Assembly: GCF_014692515.1 (NCBI RefSeq)
Contig: NZ_JACOIK010000002.1
Span: forward strand, 310,001 to 374,000
DNA: 64,000 nucleotides
Direction of reading: 5' to 3'
DNA from: Sphingobacterium micropteri
Lineage (GTDB): Bacteria > Bacteroidota > Bacteroidia > Sphingobacteriales > Sphingobacteriaceae
Shown: positions 17,394 to 26,400 of the stretch, piece after piece
How the letters are laid out: every line of letters starts with the position of its first letter
How positions within the stretch are numbered: the first letter of the stretch is position 1
Notes under the pieces: model-generated
The model's database searches: none
What the model saw: the letters and a program-made list of their open reading frames with translations, nothing else
What the model was told of the DNA's origin: nothing
Made by a program: the position numbers and the translations under genes

Positions 17394-17448
17394 TAAAATG
17401 TGCATTTCCAAGCTGTAAACGCATAAAATAACTGTTTTTGATGGGATA

Positions 17449-17510
17449 GGGGGTCAAATTGCGACAAAATTTTCAGCAAATCGCGATGAAAATGTCGCAA
17501 TTTGACCCCC
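17449..17510. repeat. 18-bp perfect inverted repeat with nested stem
   Basis: Left arm GGGGGTCAAATTGCGACA (17449-17466) is exactly complementary to TGTCGCAATTTGACCCCC (17493-17510). Inside the 26-bp spacer, TTTTC and GAAAA can extend the stem. The right arm ends 20 bp before the -7 box of the next gene. No T-tract follows, so a terminator is unlikely. It could be an operator, a REP-like palindromic repeat or a structured RNA end. Confidence 0.7.
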
Positions 17511-17530
17511 TGTTTCGTGACCCTCTATGT

Positions 17531-17538
17531 TATGTTTG
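17531..17538 (+). promoter_or_regulatory. -7 promoter box of the FN3-protein gene
   Basis: TATGTTTG is a perfect TAnnTTTG match 50 bp before ATG 17589. No TTTG is found at the expected upstream distance; the inverted repeat occupies the area just upstream. Confidence 0.5.
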
Positions 17539-17588
17539 TATCGTTGATCAACAAAAGGTTTAATTTTTAATACCCAAAAAAAACTATC

Positions 17589-18212
17589 ATGAGTAAAGTA
17601 ACATTAAAAACTGGGGGAACCAGTAACGGAGAAGCACAGTTTGTTAGATTCGTTGAAAACATCATTGTTAAATTAACAGAAAATGCAGATTTGTTTACGG
17701 ACGCAGATCCGAGTATTGCCGATCTGGAACAGGCACTGGCTAAAGTCAAGCAGGCGCAGGCTGATGCAGCCTATCGGGACAAGCGTTTTGTCGTGCTCAA
17801 AAACCAGGCTTTTGCGGCGTTGAAGGCGATGGTTTATCATCTGTCGCTCTATGTAGAGCGTCAGGCAAATGGCGATGCAGCGGTCATTTTAGCAGCAGGT
17901 TTTAACCCGTCTGCACGAGGTGGCATCGGCATAGAGCCGGCACCACGACCGAAATTCCTATCGGTAGAGGTCAATGCCCGTATACCGGGGATAACCACGC
18001 TGAAGACGAGTTATTGGAAGGGTAACGTGGCCTATCGGTTTGAATACCGAAAGAAAAACAGCGACGTCGACTGGACAGTGGTCACAAGTACCCGATCTAA
18101 TGTCACGATCACGGGACTGGAATCGGTACAGGAATATGAGTTCCGGGTCGCTTATGTCGGAAGGCATCCACAGATCACGTATAGCGATGTTGTGAGTTCG
18201 TACGTGTTTTAA
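17589..18212 (+). CDS. cytosolic protein with helical N-domain and fibronectin III domain
   Basis: A 207-residue protein without signal peptide. Residues 1-100 are mainly helical, and about 120-207 look like a fibronectin type III domain (VAYRFEYRKKNSD, then the VTITGLESVQEYEFRVAYVG strand pattern). I recall this arrangement from a widespread Bacteroidota/Proteobacteria family of about 210 residues with no established function. Lacking a secretion signal, it is not a typical extracellular FN3 adhesin. It is preceded by a promoter box and an unusual inverted repeat, and followed by a three-way-junction element and another orphan gene. Confidence 0.7.
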   Translation: MSKVTLKTGGTSNGEAQFVRFVENIIVKLTENADLFTDADPSIADLEQALAKVKQAQADAAYRDKRFVVLKNQAFAALKAMVYHLSLYVERQANGDAAVILAAGFNPSARGGIGIEPAPRPKFLSVEVNARIPGITTLKTSYWKGNVAYRFEYRKKNSDVDWTVVTSTRSNVTITGLESVQEYEFRVAYVGRHPQITYSDVVSSYVF

Positions 18213-18230
18213 ACGTTAATCGTGTAATTT

Positions 18231-18288
18231 TGGCTATCCCCGCATCACGGAATATGATGCCCTCTTCGGAGTGGGATAGCCACTTTTT
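18231..18288 (+). terminator. three-way-junction RNA element, possibly a terminator
   Basis: Outer 10-bp stem TGGCTATCCC (18231-18240) / GGGATAGCCA (18273-18282) encloses two hairpins. One is GCATCA-CGGAATA-TGATGC (18242-18260), the other CTC-TTCG-GAG (18262-18271) with a stable cUUCGg tetraloop. ACTTTTT follows. It begins 18 bp after the FN3-protein stop and ends 23 bp before the next start codon. The T-run argues for termination; the closeness to the next gene and lack of another promoter argue for partial read-through or attenuation. Confidence 0.65.
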
Positions 18289-18311
18289 AAAAAAATAAAT
18301 AGACAAAATAT

Positions 18312-19022
18312 ATGAAGACGATCGTTCGCCCACATCCACTAAAAGATATTATCCTGGAATTTGATGAATCCAAGGAGCAGCCAGACTACGAAAAAGAAGC
18401 TTTAGAACGTTACTACATGGCGCATGATGTGGTGTGGGATTTGAGACAACGGCTGGAATATTTGGCAAAAGGTCTGTTGGCTATACAGGAGCATACGCGT
18501 GAAAGCGAGATGGAAGCCCTCCGCTTGGATCAAAGCCTGGTCTTTGTGGAAGATAGCCTGGGCTTGTCTGACGGCAAGAACCTGCCGGAAATAAAGGATG
18601 AATTTACCATTGATGTGACCGGTTTATTTCAGGATTTGGAAGAGCACAATAGAGCGGTGCAGGATTTATATGTGCTCGTGGATGATATGACTCAACGCTA
18701 CAACTATGAAATAGATCTGATTGATCCGGCCGACGAGTACCAAGAACATTGGCCGGTACATGGTCGGCATTTCGGCATATTCGACGAGGTGTATCCGCGT
18801 TATGAGGAGCTCTCGGTCAATATCGTTTCCCTGGACGATGATGAACAAACCTTTTTGGAGATTTACGGGGAGATGTTTGAGGTGTACCGGGAGAACTTAG
18901 ATTTTGCGGAGAAAGTCTTTGAGGCTTATCGACGGTTGATCGAACTGGTTGACCCGATATATAAACGGGCATCGATTGCGATGGTGATCATGAATCAGAA
19001 GATGGGAAACCTTCCTAATTAA
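18312..19022 (+). CDS. acidic helical protein of unknown function
   Basis: A 236-residue, highly acidic protein predicted to be almost wholly alpha-helical (for example YEKEALERYYMAHDVVWDLRQRLEYLAKGLL, split by short loops). It has no signal peptide, membrane helix or recognisable catalytic motif. It probably forms helical bundles or coiled coils in the cytosol. It lies 99 bp behind the FN3-protein gene with the structured element between, and 92 bp before the first tRNA-Val gene. I do not recognise the family. The pairing with the FN3 protein suggests a joint role, as inference only. Confidence 0.65.
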   Translation: MKTIVRPHPLKDIILEFDESKEQPDYEKEALERYYMAHDVVWDLRQRLEYLAKGLLAIQEHTRESEMEALRLDQSLVFVEDSLGLSDGKNLPEIKDEFTIDVTGLFQDLEEHNRAVQDLYVLVDDMTQRYNYEIDLIDPADEYQEHWPVHGRHFGIFDEVYPRYEELSVNIVSLDDDEQTFLEIYGEMFEVYRENLDFAEKVFEAYRRLIELVDPIYKRASIAMVIMNQKMGNLPN

Positions 19023-19061
19023 GGGGTTGCTCTTTCGCGCTTAAAAAAATCAAAAAATAAT

Positions 19062-19091
19062 TTTGCAAATCAGATTTTACCCCTATATTTG
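19062..19091 (+). promoter_or_regulatory. promoter of the tRNA-Val pair
   Basis: TTTG (19062-19065), 18-bp spacer, TATATTTG (19084-19091). The -7 box is 23 bp before the first tRNA; the second tRNA follows after 16 bp and has no promoter of its own, so both come from one transcript. Confidence 0.75.
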
Positions 19092-19114
19092 CACACGCAA
19101 TAACCGAAAGGCTT

Positions 19115-19189
19115 GGAGAATTAGCTCAGCTGGTTCAGAGCACCTGCCTTACAAGCAGGGGGTCACTGGTTCGAACCCAGTATTCTCCA
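19115..19189 (+). tRNA. tRNA-Val (anticodon TAC), copy 1
   Basis: Complete cloverleaf: acceptor GGAGAAT/ATTCTCC with discriminator A, D stem GCTC/GAGC, anticodon stem CCTGC/GCAGG, loop CTTACAA (anticodon TAC at 19150-19152), T arm ACTGG/CCAGT. CCA is not encoded. Confidence 0.97.
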
Positions 19190-19205
19190 CATCATATAGA
19201 ACCTT

Positions 19206-19280
19206 GGGAGATTAGCTCAGCTGGTTCAGAGCACCTGCCTTACAAGCAGGGGGTCACTGGTTCGAACCCAGTATCTCCCA
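19206..19280 (+). tRNA. tRNA-Val (anticodon TAC), copy 2
   Basis: Same body as the preceding tRNA but with acceptor stem GGGAGAT/ATCTCCC; anticodon TAC at 19241-19243. The paired acceptor differences are compensatory, so both copies should be functional. Confidence 0.97.
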
Positions 19281-19286
19281 CAACAC

Positions 19287-19324
19287 AAAAAAGTCCTTTT
19301 TTGATAGAAAAAAGGGCTTTTTTT
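19287..19324 (+). terminator. intrinsic terminator after the tRNA-Val pair
   Basis: A 16-bp stem, AAAAAAGTCCTTTTTT against AAAAAAGGGCTTTTTT (one T-G wobble), with loop GATAG and a run of seven T. Of the rest of the 522-bp tRNA-containing spacer, 19325-19493 shows nothing I can name. Confidence 0.85.
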
Positions 19325-19493
19325 ATGCAGTATCACATAACCAACGTCCATTCAATTTCCTGTTTGTGTTCTGGAATTCTGTTCCATTGTTCCGAAATTT
19401 CGTCAAAATAAGTTCGTCTGTTAAAACTATACTAAAGAAGAACGATTGTAATCAATAAAATGCTGGGAAATAAAAAATGATACAAAAAGTGTT

Positions 19494-19523
19494 TTTGTCG
19501 TACGGAATATTTCCGTATATTTG
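19494..19523 (+). promoter_or_regulatory. promoter with palindromic operator for tacAT
   Basis: TTTG (19494-19497), 18-bp spacer, TATATTTG (19516-19523). Between and overlapping the boxes lies a perfect palindrome, TACGGAA-TAT-TTCCGTA (19501-19517), covering the first two bases of the -7 box. A ribbon-helix-helix antitoxin bound here would block RNA polymerase, the usual autoregulation of this kind of module. Confidence 0.8.
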
Positions 19524-19544
19524 CATCAATAAATTTATTTTATT

Positions 19545-19841
19545 ATGGAGAAGCAATTGACATTATCAAAAAAAGCAAGATTTGATGCTAAGATCCCAAA
19601 GGTTCAGAAGGAGCTTTTTGAACATGCTGCCAGTTTGGGAGGGTTTCGTACCCTTACAGATTTTGTAATCAATGCTGTACAGGAGAAAGCGACTGCCATT
19701 ATTCAAGAACATAATACCATTCTTGCATCTGAAAAAGACCGTGAAATATTTTTTAACGCTTTAACCAACCCTGTAGGTCCAAACAAAAGATTGCAGGATG
19801 CAGCAGAGCAATATAAAAAATTCATACAAGAGAATAAATGA
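19545..19841 (+). CDS. tacA: TacA-type (DUF1778) ribbon-helix-helix antitoxin
   Basis: The 98-residue protein matches the DUF1778 family: an N-terminal RHH DNA-binding segment (RFDAKIPKVQKELFEHAA, then GGFRTLTDFVINA) and a C-terminal neutralising tail with ILASEKDREIFFNALTNP and LQDAAEQYKKF. It should bind and inactivate the acetyltransferase toxin and repress the pair through the palindrome in their promoter. Its stop codon overlaps the toxin start (ATGA, 19838-19841), the normal antitoxin-first order. Confidence 0.93.
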   Translation: MEKQLTLSKKARFDAKIPKVQKELFEHAASLGGFRTLTDFVINAVQEKATAIIQEHNTILASEKDREIFFNALTNPVGPNKRLQDAAEQYKKFIQENK

Positions 19842-20335
19842 GCATCAGAATAGAGCCACTTAACTCCTCCTTAAACAAGAAGGCCTTTAATTGTGGTAAG
19901 GAAATGCTCGACAACTATTTTCATTTTCAGGCTAGCCAGGATGTCAAACGCAAATTATGCGTTGTGTTTGCCATGTTTGAAGATACGACTGTGAAAGGTT
20001 ATTATACGCTTTCAAATGCTTCCATTCCGGCAGAGATGATGCCCGAATCCATCAAAAAAAAGATGCCTAAATCCTATGAGGCACTTCCTGTAACCTTACT
20101 CGGCAGACTAGCCATTGATACAAAATTTAAAGGTCAAGGTTTGGGTAGCATTATATTAATTGATGCACTTAAGCGGAGTTATGATGCCAGCAAAAGTTTG
20201 GGATCCATAGGAGTCGTCGTTGACCCATTAGATAGCGACGCCGTTGCATTCTATAACAAATTTGGTTTTATTCTTTTGCCCGATAGTGGGAAGATGTTTT
20301 TGCCGATGGCAGATATCGCTCGGCTGGGATTTTAA
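19838..20335 (+). CDS. tacT: TacT-type GNAT acetyltransferase toxin
   Basis: The 165-residue GNAT protein has the toxin-family pattern. CGKEMLDNYFHFQASQD lies near the start (19-35), the acetyl-CoA loop FKGQGLG is at 97-103, and Y139 in AVAFYNKFGF matches the catalytic tyrosine position of TacT. TacT-family toxins acetylate the amino group of charged tRNAs and stop translation. The reading frame is complete and the key residues present, so the toxin should be active. The pair lies next to two tRNA genes, but no integrase or repeat marks an island border. Confidence 0.92.
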   Translation: MSIRIEPLNSSLNKKAFNCGKEMLDNYFHFQASQDVKRKLCVVFAMFEDTTVKGYYTLSNASIPAEMMPESIKKKMPKSYEALPVTLLGRLAIDTKFKGQGLGSIILIDALKRSYDASKSLGSIGVVVDPLDSDAVAFYNKFGFILLPDSGKMFLPMADIARLGF

Positions 20336-20608
20336 TTCTTTACACCTTATCTTTTCAAATTTGTATATGGTAGGTGTTATTGACCATAACAAAGATGCAA
20401 TACCATGGGCTTGTAATAGGATATCCGGTGCTTTTTCCTTTTATAAATCTTCTTAGAAGATAAGAATATTAGACCCCAATGTTGTACCTTTATCGATTAT
20501 TCTTAGTCCAAATGCAAATTTATGGTTATTGACACCGAGAAAATGGAATTGATTGCGATTCCTTTTTTACGACATAAGGTGTGACAGCTTGACGACATAT
20601 CAATATAT

Positions 20609-21631
20609 ATGGAAGAATGTACTATATTTAATGAGATAAAGAAATTAGCACAATTTGCGCACTACTCCAAACGTGAACAAATCGTTCAAGGCGTAATTAA
20701 CGCCTTAGAACAAAATCTTATTCGACGGGGGGATACGATGCCTTCTGTCAATAAAATGATTCAAAAACTGGGATTTGCCCGACAAACTATTGTCAATGCC
20801 TATCAAGAACTTATCGAAAGAGGTATCTTGGAATCCAAAAACCGTCTGGGATATTTCGTCGCCTCGGATGAGAGCCACCAACAATTGAAAGTTTGTTTGA
20901 TCATTTATGCCTTCGATACTTTCCAGGAAACTTTTTATGAGACTTTTCGGAAGAGTTTGGGAGAGCATGTAAAAGTAGATGTGTTTTTTCATCATAACAA
21001 TTTTGAGGTTTTTCAGCAAACCATCAATACGGTAAATGCTAAATACGGTGTATATGTTGTCGCGCCTATAGAGCGTCCGGAAACAGCTCCATTGCTGGAA
21101 CAGCTCCCTCCGCAGAAAACCTTAATTGTAGACAGACACATTTCGTTGGATCCCTCTTACTCCTATATTGCACAGGAATTCAAGAACTCTTCTTATCAGG
21201 TGTTTGTCAGTTTGCTGGACGATATCCGACGATTTGATGAATTTATTTTCTTATTCAAGCCTTTTTCTGCTGAACCCAATGATGTGCTGCTTTCTTTCCA
21301 ACAGTTTATAGCAGATTACCAAGTCAACGGGGTAATTAAAAACGAATATGAATCCGGAAGTATAGAAAAGAATAAAGTATATTTCACGATCCATAACCTG
21401 GAACTGTGGGAGATGTTGAAAGACGTTAAAAATAAAGGGTTTAAGTTAGGTGTTGACGTAGGGATACTTTCCCATAATGATGACCATGTGAAGGAAATCA
21501 TTTTTGATGGAATAACTACTTTTTCCATCGATTTTGCTGAAATGGGTGTATTAGCGGCCGAATTCGTCAAACACAGAAAACCCATTAAGTATATCATGCC
21601 TACAAAGCTGTTTAAACGAAATTCGCTTTAG
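20609..21631 (+). CDS. GntR-family regulator with sugar-binding-like C-domain
   Basis: A 340-residue protein. Residues about 18-85 form a GntR winged helix-turn-helix (REQIVQGVINALEQNLIRRGDTMPSVNKMIQKLGFARQTI split over two helices). Residues about 92-340 resemble a LacI-like periplasmic-binding-protein fold, the layout of Bacteroidota sugar regulators such as FucR. The symporter gene follows after 8 bp, so they form one unit in front of the glycan locus. It probably senses a released monosaccharide. The 273-bp gap upstream has two copies of a GTTATTGAC motif (near 20377 and 20525) that might be operators, and a weak -7 box TACCTTTA at 20485. Confidence 0.85.
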   Translation: MEECTIFNEIKKLAQFAHYSKREQIVQGVINALEQNLIRRGDTMPSVNKMIQKLGFARQTIVNAYQELIERGILESKNRLGYFVASDESHQQLKVCLIIYAFDTFQETFYETFRKSLGEHVKVDVFFHHNNFEVFQQTINTVNAKYGVYVVAPIERPETAPLLEQLPPQKTLIVDRHISLDPSYSYIAQEFKNSSYQVFVSLLDDIRRFDEFIFLFKPFSAEPNDVLLSFQQFIADYQVNGVIKNEYESGSIEKNKVYFTIHNLELWEMLKDVKNKGFKLGVDVGILSHNDDHVKEIIFDGITTFSIDFAEMGVLAAEFVKHRKPIKYIMPTKLFKRNSL

Positions 21632-21639
21632 CTTGCATC

Positions 21640-23241
21640 ATGTTAGCTCTTTCTGCCATAAGTTTCATTTTTTTCATTCTGGCGGCGTTAATCTTATCCA
21701 TTTACCTCAGTCGGAAAAGAAAAGGAAGTCAGACTGTCGCCGGGTTCTTTTTAGCTAACCGTGCAAATGGGTTTATTTTAGTAGGCGCGTCGTTGTATTT
21801 GAGCAACTTAAGTGCTAACCAACTGATTGGAGAGAACGAATCCGTATACATCAACAATATGTCTGTTATCGGATGGGGTGTTTCTTCTGTTTTTGCCATG
21901 TTGCTCGTGGCAGAATACTTTATTCCTATTTATCTAAAATCAGGCATCAATACGGTTCCGGAATTTTTAGAAAAACGCTATGACAGCGGCACGAAGAATT
22001 TGGTCTCGCTTGTTTTTCTATTGGGATATCTACTGAATTTGCTCCCCACGACACTTTATGGAGGCGCTCTTGCTCTTGATAGCCTCTTCGACATTTCTGG
22101 ATATATCCAGATAGATTACTGGCAAACGATTTGGATATTGGTTTGGTTTATCGGTTTGGTTGGGGTTATTTTTACCGTTCTCGGCGGATTAAGTGCCATT
22201 ACGATATCCGACACCATATTGAGCGTCGGGCTGCTGATCCTCATGGTAGCTATTCCGTACTTTGGACTTAAATATCTGGGAGAGGATTCGGTATATCAAG
22301 GTCTTAAAACCGTGCTATCAAACAAAAAAGAACATCTCAATGCTATTGGTGGGCCACAAGATGCTATTCCTTTCTCTGCACTATTTACGGGTGTATTTAT
22401 TGCCAACCTTTATTATTGGGGAATGGAGCAATATATTGTCCAGCAAATTATTGCCGGAAAGAGCCTTGCGGAGAGCCAAAAAGGGGTAGCTTTAACCTGT
22501 TTCTTGAAATTGCTCAGCCCATTATTGATTAATATCCCAGGATTAATTGCGGTTAATTTATATGTTGACTTACCGCACACGGCGAGTGTATTTCCGTTAT
22601 TGGCTAGAGATGTATTACCTGCGGCAATGAGTGGATTGACGGCCGCGATATTGCTAGGGGCAGCCATTAATACATTCAATGTAGGATTGAACGGTGCGAG
22701 TTCACTGTTTATTTTTAATATTTACAAACCTATTTTCGCCAAAAAGCATAAAGAAGAGGTGTCGGAAAAACGAATATTGAGGACCGGTAAACTGTTCCAG
22801 ATTGGGATATCACTTTTTGCGATGAGCATCGCCCCGTTTATCATTTACAGTGACAAAGGCTTCTATTTTTATATCCAGAAAGTTAGTGGCATATTCAGTG
22901 TACCCATTTTTACGATTCTATTCCTAGGTTTTTTCAAGACTAAGATTCCGCCCATTGCCGCAAAAGCAGGTATTTTCTTTTATATTGTCTGCTACATTTT
23001 TACCCAGTTTATTTTAAATACTTCTCTTCATTTCCTGCATTGGATGGGTATTTTGTTCGTGGCTACAGCCCTTCTTATGTTTGTCATCGGACGGCTTTAT
23101 CCCATGGCACAGCCGTTTCAACTTATACAAGAGAATAAAGTAGAAATAGTGCCTTGGAGAAATCGGGGCTACTATTACGTACTGCTCCTTGGTTTAATGA
23201 TCTTGGTGTATTGGATATTTTCTCCATTAGGCATTGCATAA
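21640..23241 (+). CDS. sodium:sugar symporter (SSS family, SGLT-like)
   Basis: A 533-residue polytopic membrane protein with about 14 hydrophobic helices. SSS features are ASLYLSNLSANQLIGENESVY near residues 48-68 (substrate/sodium region), TVPEFLEKRYDSGTKNL near 108-124, and GLTAAILLGAAINTFNVGLNGASSLF near 332-357. It would bring the monosaccharide released by the locus across the inner membrane with sodium. Being cotranscribed with the GntR regulator suggests that transporter cargo and regulator ligand are the same sugar, perhaps L-fucose or galactose (inference). Confidence 0.88.
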   Translation: MLALSAISFIFFILAALILSIYLSRKRKGSQTVAGFFLANRANGFILVGASLYLSNLSANQLIGENESVYINNMSVIGWGVSSVFAMLLVAEYFIPIYLKSGINTVPEFLEKRYDSGTKNLVSLVFLLGYLLNLLPTTLYGGALALDSLFDISGYIQIDYWQTIWILVWFIGLVGVIFTVLGGLSAITISDTILSVGLLILMVAIPYFGLKYLGEDSVYQGLKTVLSNKKEHLNAIGGPQDAIPFSALFTGVFIANLYYWGMEQYIVQQIIAGKSLAESQKGVALTCFLKLLSPLLINIPGLIAVNLYVDLPHTASVFPLLARDVLPAAMSGLTAAILLGAAINTFNVGLNGASSLFIFNIYKPIFAKKHKEEVSEKRILRTGKLFQIGISLFAMSIAPFIIYSDKGFYFYIQKVSGIFSVPIFTILFLGFFKTKIPPIAAKAGIFFYIVCYIFTQFILNTSLHFLHWMGILFVATALLMFVIGRLYPMAQPFQLIQENKVEIVPWRNRGYYYVLLLGLMILVYWIFSPLGIA

Positions 23242-23292
23242 ACACGGTCTGTTTCATTCAAATTAATTTTTGAAATTTTTTTTAACAAATTA

Positions 23293-23324
23293 TTTGTCCA
23301 ATAAATGTATTTGTATTACCTTTG
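23293..23324 (+). promoter_or_regulatory. promoter of the glycan-utilisation susCD operon
   Basis: TTTG (23293-23296), 20-bp spacer, TACCTTTG (23317-23324): a full consensus match. The leader of about 90 nt is very AT-rich and holds a short imperfect tandem repeat, ACAGTATTATAA / ACAGTATTATTATAA, around 23367-23394, a possible regulator site. Confidence 0.75.
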
Positions 23325-23420
23325 ACATAGTATAGTATAGAACAGATGATTAATTGTCTATATTTTACAGTATTATAAACAGTATTATTATAAACCTATA
23401 GTTACTAATTAATAATTATT

Positions 23421-26400
23421 ATGAATAATGGAAATACTCATTTTTTAATCAGCGGGTTAAAACTGTGTTTATTCCTGATGTGTTTAGCCACGATGGAGGG
23501 CGTTTTTGCTCAAGAACAAACCAAAACTATTGCGGGGACGGTAACCGACTCGTTAGGGGTAGGATTGCCAGGTATCAGTATTTCTGCGCAGGACAATCCT
23601 AGGATTGGGACGCGGACGGACGTAAACGGGAAATATGTATTAGACGTTCGAGCAGGAACCATTCTCCGTTTTTCAAATGTCGGTTTTGTAGATCGTTTGG
23701 TTACTGTACAGGCAGATCAAGACATCGTTAACGTGATGTTGGAGGAATCGAATACCGGCATCGATGAAGTCGTGGTCACGGCATTAGGACAACGACAACG
23801 GAGGGAAGCTATTGTCGGATCCGTAAGTACAGTTCAACCCGGTAATCTCAAAATTCCGGCCAGTAACTTGACGAATGCCCTTGCGGGGCAAGTCGCGGGT
23901 GTCATAGGCTATCAACGTAGTGGTCAGCCAGGACAAGACAATTCTAACTTTTTTATTCGCGGAGTAACAACTTTCGGTTATAAGAAAGATCCATTGATTC
24001 TAATTGATAATGTGGAGATGGGTGCGTCTGACCTCGCTCGTTTACAGGTAGATGATATTGAAAGTTTTTCGATCCTAAAAGATGCCAGTGCTACCGCTTT
24101 ATATGGTGCAAGGGGGGGGAATGGTGTAATACTTATTAGTACCAAATCCGGAAAGGAGGGTACTGCACGCATTGGAGTTAGGTTAGAACAATCAAGCTCC
24201 CGGTCAGCATTTATGCCAAAAGTTGCGGATCCAATTACCTATATGCGTCTCTATAATCAGGCCTCTATAGGTAGAGAACCGCTTAACGGCGAACCTTTTA
24301 GTGAGAATAAAATTTACGAAACACAAGCGACCTTGGACGGAGCGCCTGGAAGCAATCCATATGTATATCCTGCTGTAGATTGGCTGGGCCTTCTATTTAA
24401 AGATGCAACCTCTACCCAACGTGCAAATCTGAATGTAAGCGGTGGTGGCGGAGTTGCCCGTTATTACGTGGCAGCATCTTATAACTTAGACAATGGAATT
24501 ATGCGGCAGGATTCTAGAAATGTCGGCCAGACCAATGTAAAGTTCCAGAATTACCAATTGCGTGCAAATGTCAATATCGATCTTTCAAAAAATACAGAAT
24601 TGGTGGTGCGTCTATCGGGCAATTTTAATGATTACCATGGACCGCGCGCAGCGGATGGTGGATTTTCAACGGATCTTTATAATGTTGCCATCCATACAAG
24701 TCCCGTTTTATTCCCTGCTTATTATGAACCGGATGAGGCAAATAAGGATGTGCAACATATCCTTTTTGGAAACGTTGGCGGTACCGGAAACAACAGTATC
24801 CTTTATAATAACCCCTATGCACAACTTTTAATGGGACATAAAAATTCCGTAGAGTCGCGATTGTCTGCGCAACTTGAATTGAATCAGAAATTAAATTTTC
24901 TGACGCAGGGCTTGAATTTCAGAAGTATATTTAATACAAATCGTTATGCTTATTTTGACTCGCAACGCCAGTATTCTCCTTATTATTACAACGTAGGTTC
25001 ATACGACAAGCCTAGTGACACATACGTATTGAATTGGCTTAATTCATACCCAACTGGCAATAATGTGGCCCGAGAATATCTGGACTACAATCCAGGTCGT
25101 TCGGATCAGAACTCTTTCTTTTATTTCCAGGCCAGTTTAGATTACAATAGAAGCTTTGATAAAAACAATATCAGTGCTACGTTAATTGGTACGGCACAGG
25201 AAAACCGCTACTCTAACGCCAACAGCTTGTTTAATTCACTTCCCTATAGAAATATGGGTTTGGCAGGCCGTCTAACCTATAACTACGACAACCGATATTT
25301 TATCGAAACAAACTTTGGTTATAATGGCTCAGAGCGTTTTTCGAGAAACAATCGTTTCGGTTTTTTCCCGACCATCGGAGCCTCATGGGTGATCTCCAAT
25401 GAAGATTTTTGGTCGCCCATCGCAGAAGTCGTAAACAAAATGAAGTTGCGTGCCAGCTACGGATTGGTAGGTAATGATGCGATCAGCGATCGACGATTTT
25501 TCTATCTTTCTGATGTGAATCTTAATGGCGGAGGTAACTATGCCAGCTTTGGTACGAACAACTATACAAGGAATGGCGTGTTTATTAACAATTATGAAAA
25601 TTTAGATGTCACTTGGGAAACATCACGACAGGCAAATTTTGGTGTAGAATTTTCATTATTTAACAGGCTAGATGTAATTGCTGAATATTATAACAATTTT
25701 AAATATAACATATTAATGAATCGTGCTTCGGTTCCCAGTACATTGGGGTTGGAGTCTGGTATTTCTGCAAACTTAGGTGAGGTTCGTTCACAAGGTGTAG
25801 ATCTTTCCTTGGATTATCGACACAATTTTGGAAATGGTTTCTCTGCGGCAGTTCGGTCAAACTTTACTTTTGCTAACAATAAATATGTCAAGTATGAAGA
25901 ACCAGAATGGCCATTTTCTTACCAACGCTTAACGGGTCAAGGTCTTGGTCGTCGGGTAGGTTACATCGCTGAGCGTCTTTTTGTTGATGATGAAGAAGCT
26001 AGAAACTCGCCACAACAAATCTTTTCTACAAATGGATATGCACCTAGAGGAGGTGACATCAAGTACCGTGATCTGAACGGCGACGGCAGGATAGACGGTG
26101 ACGATAGAACATCCATCGGTTTTTCGCAGGATCCCGAGATCGTTTATGGATTTGGGCTATCGACGAGCTATAAGAATTTTGATCTTTCTGGTTTTTTTCA
26201 AGGACAGGCACGAGCTTCTTTCTTTATGGATCCTGAACGTGTGAGTCCATTTGTTCCGAGCCCCGATCCATATATAGGCGGCCATACACAACTGCTTGAA
26301 GCTTTTGCAAATGACCACTGGTCAGAAGAAAATCAAAACTTATACGCTACCTATCCAAGGATGTCCGTGACGCACGCACAACTGGAAAATAATAGGCAGA

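Noticed and set aside
20336..20456. Possible gene remnant behind tacT
   Set aside because: A short open frame runs on from an alternate frame of tacT, but the translation resembles nothing and ends soon; treated as non-coding.
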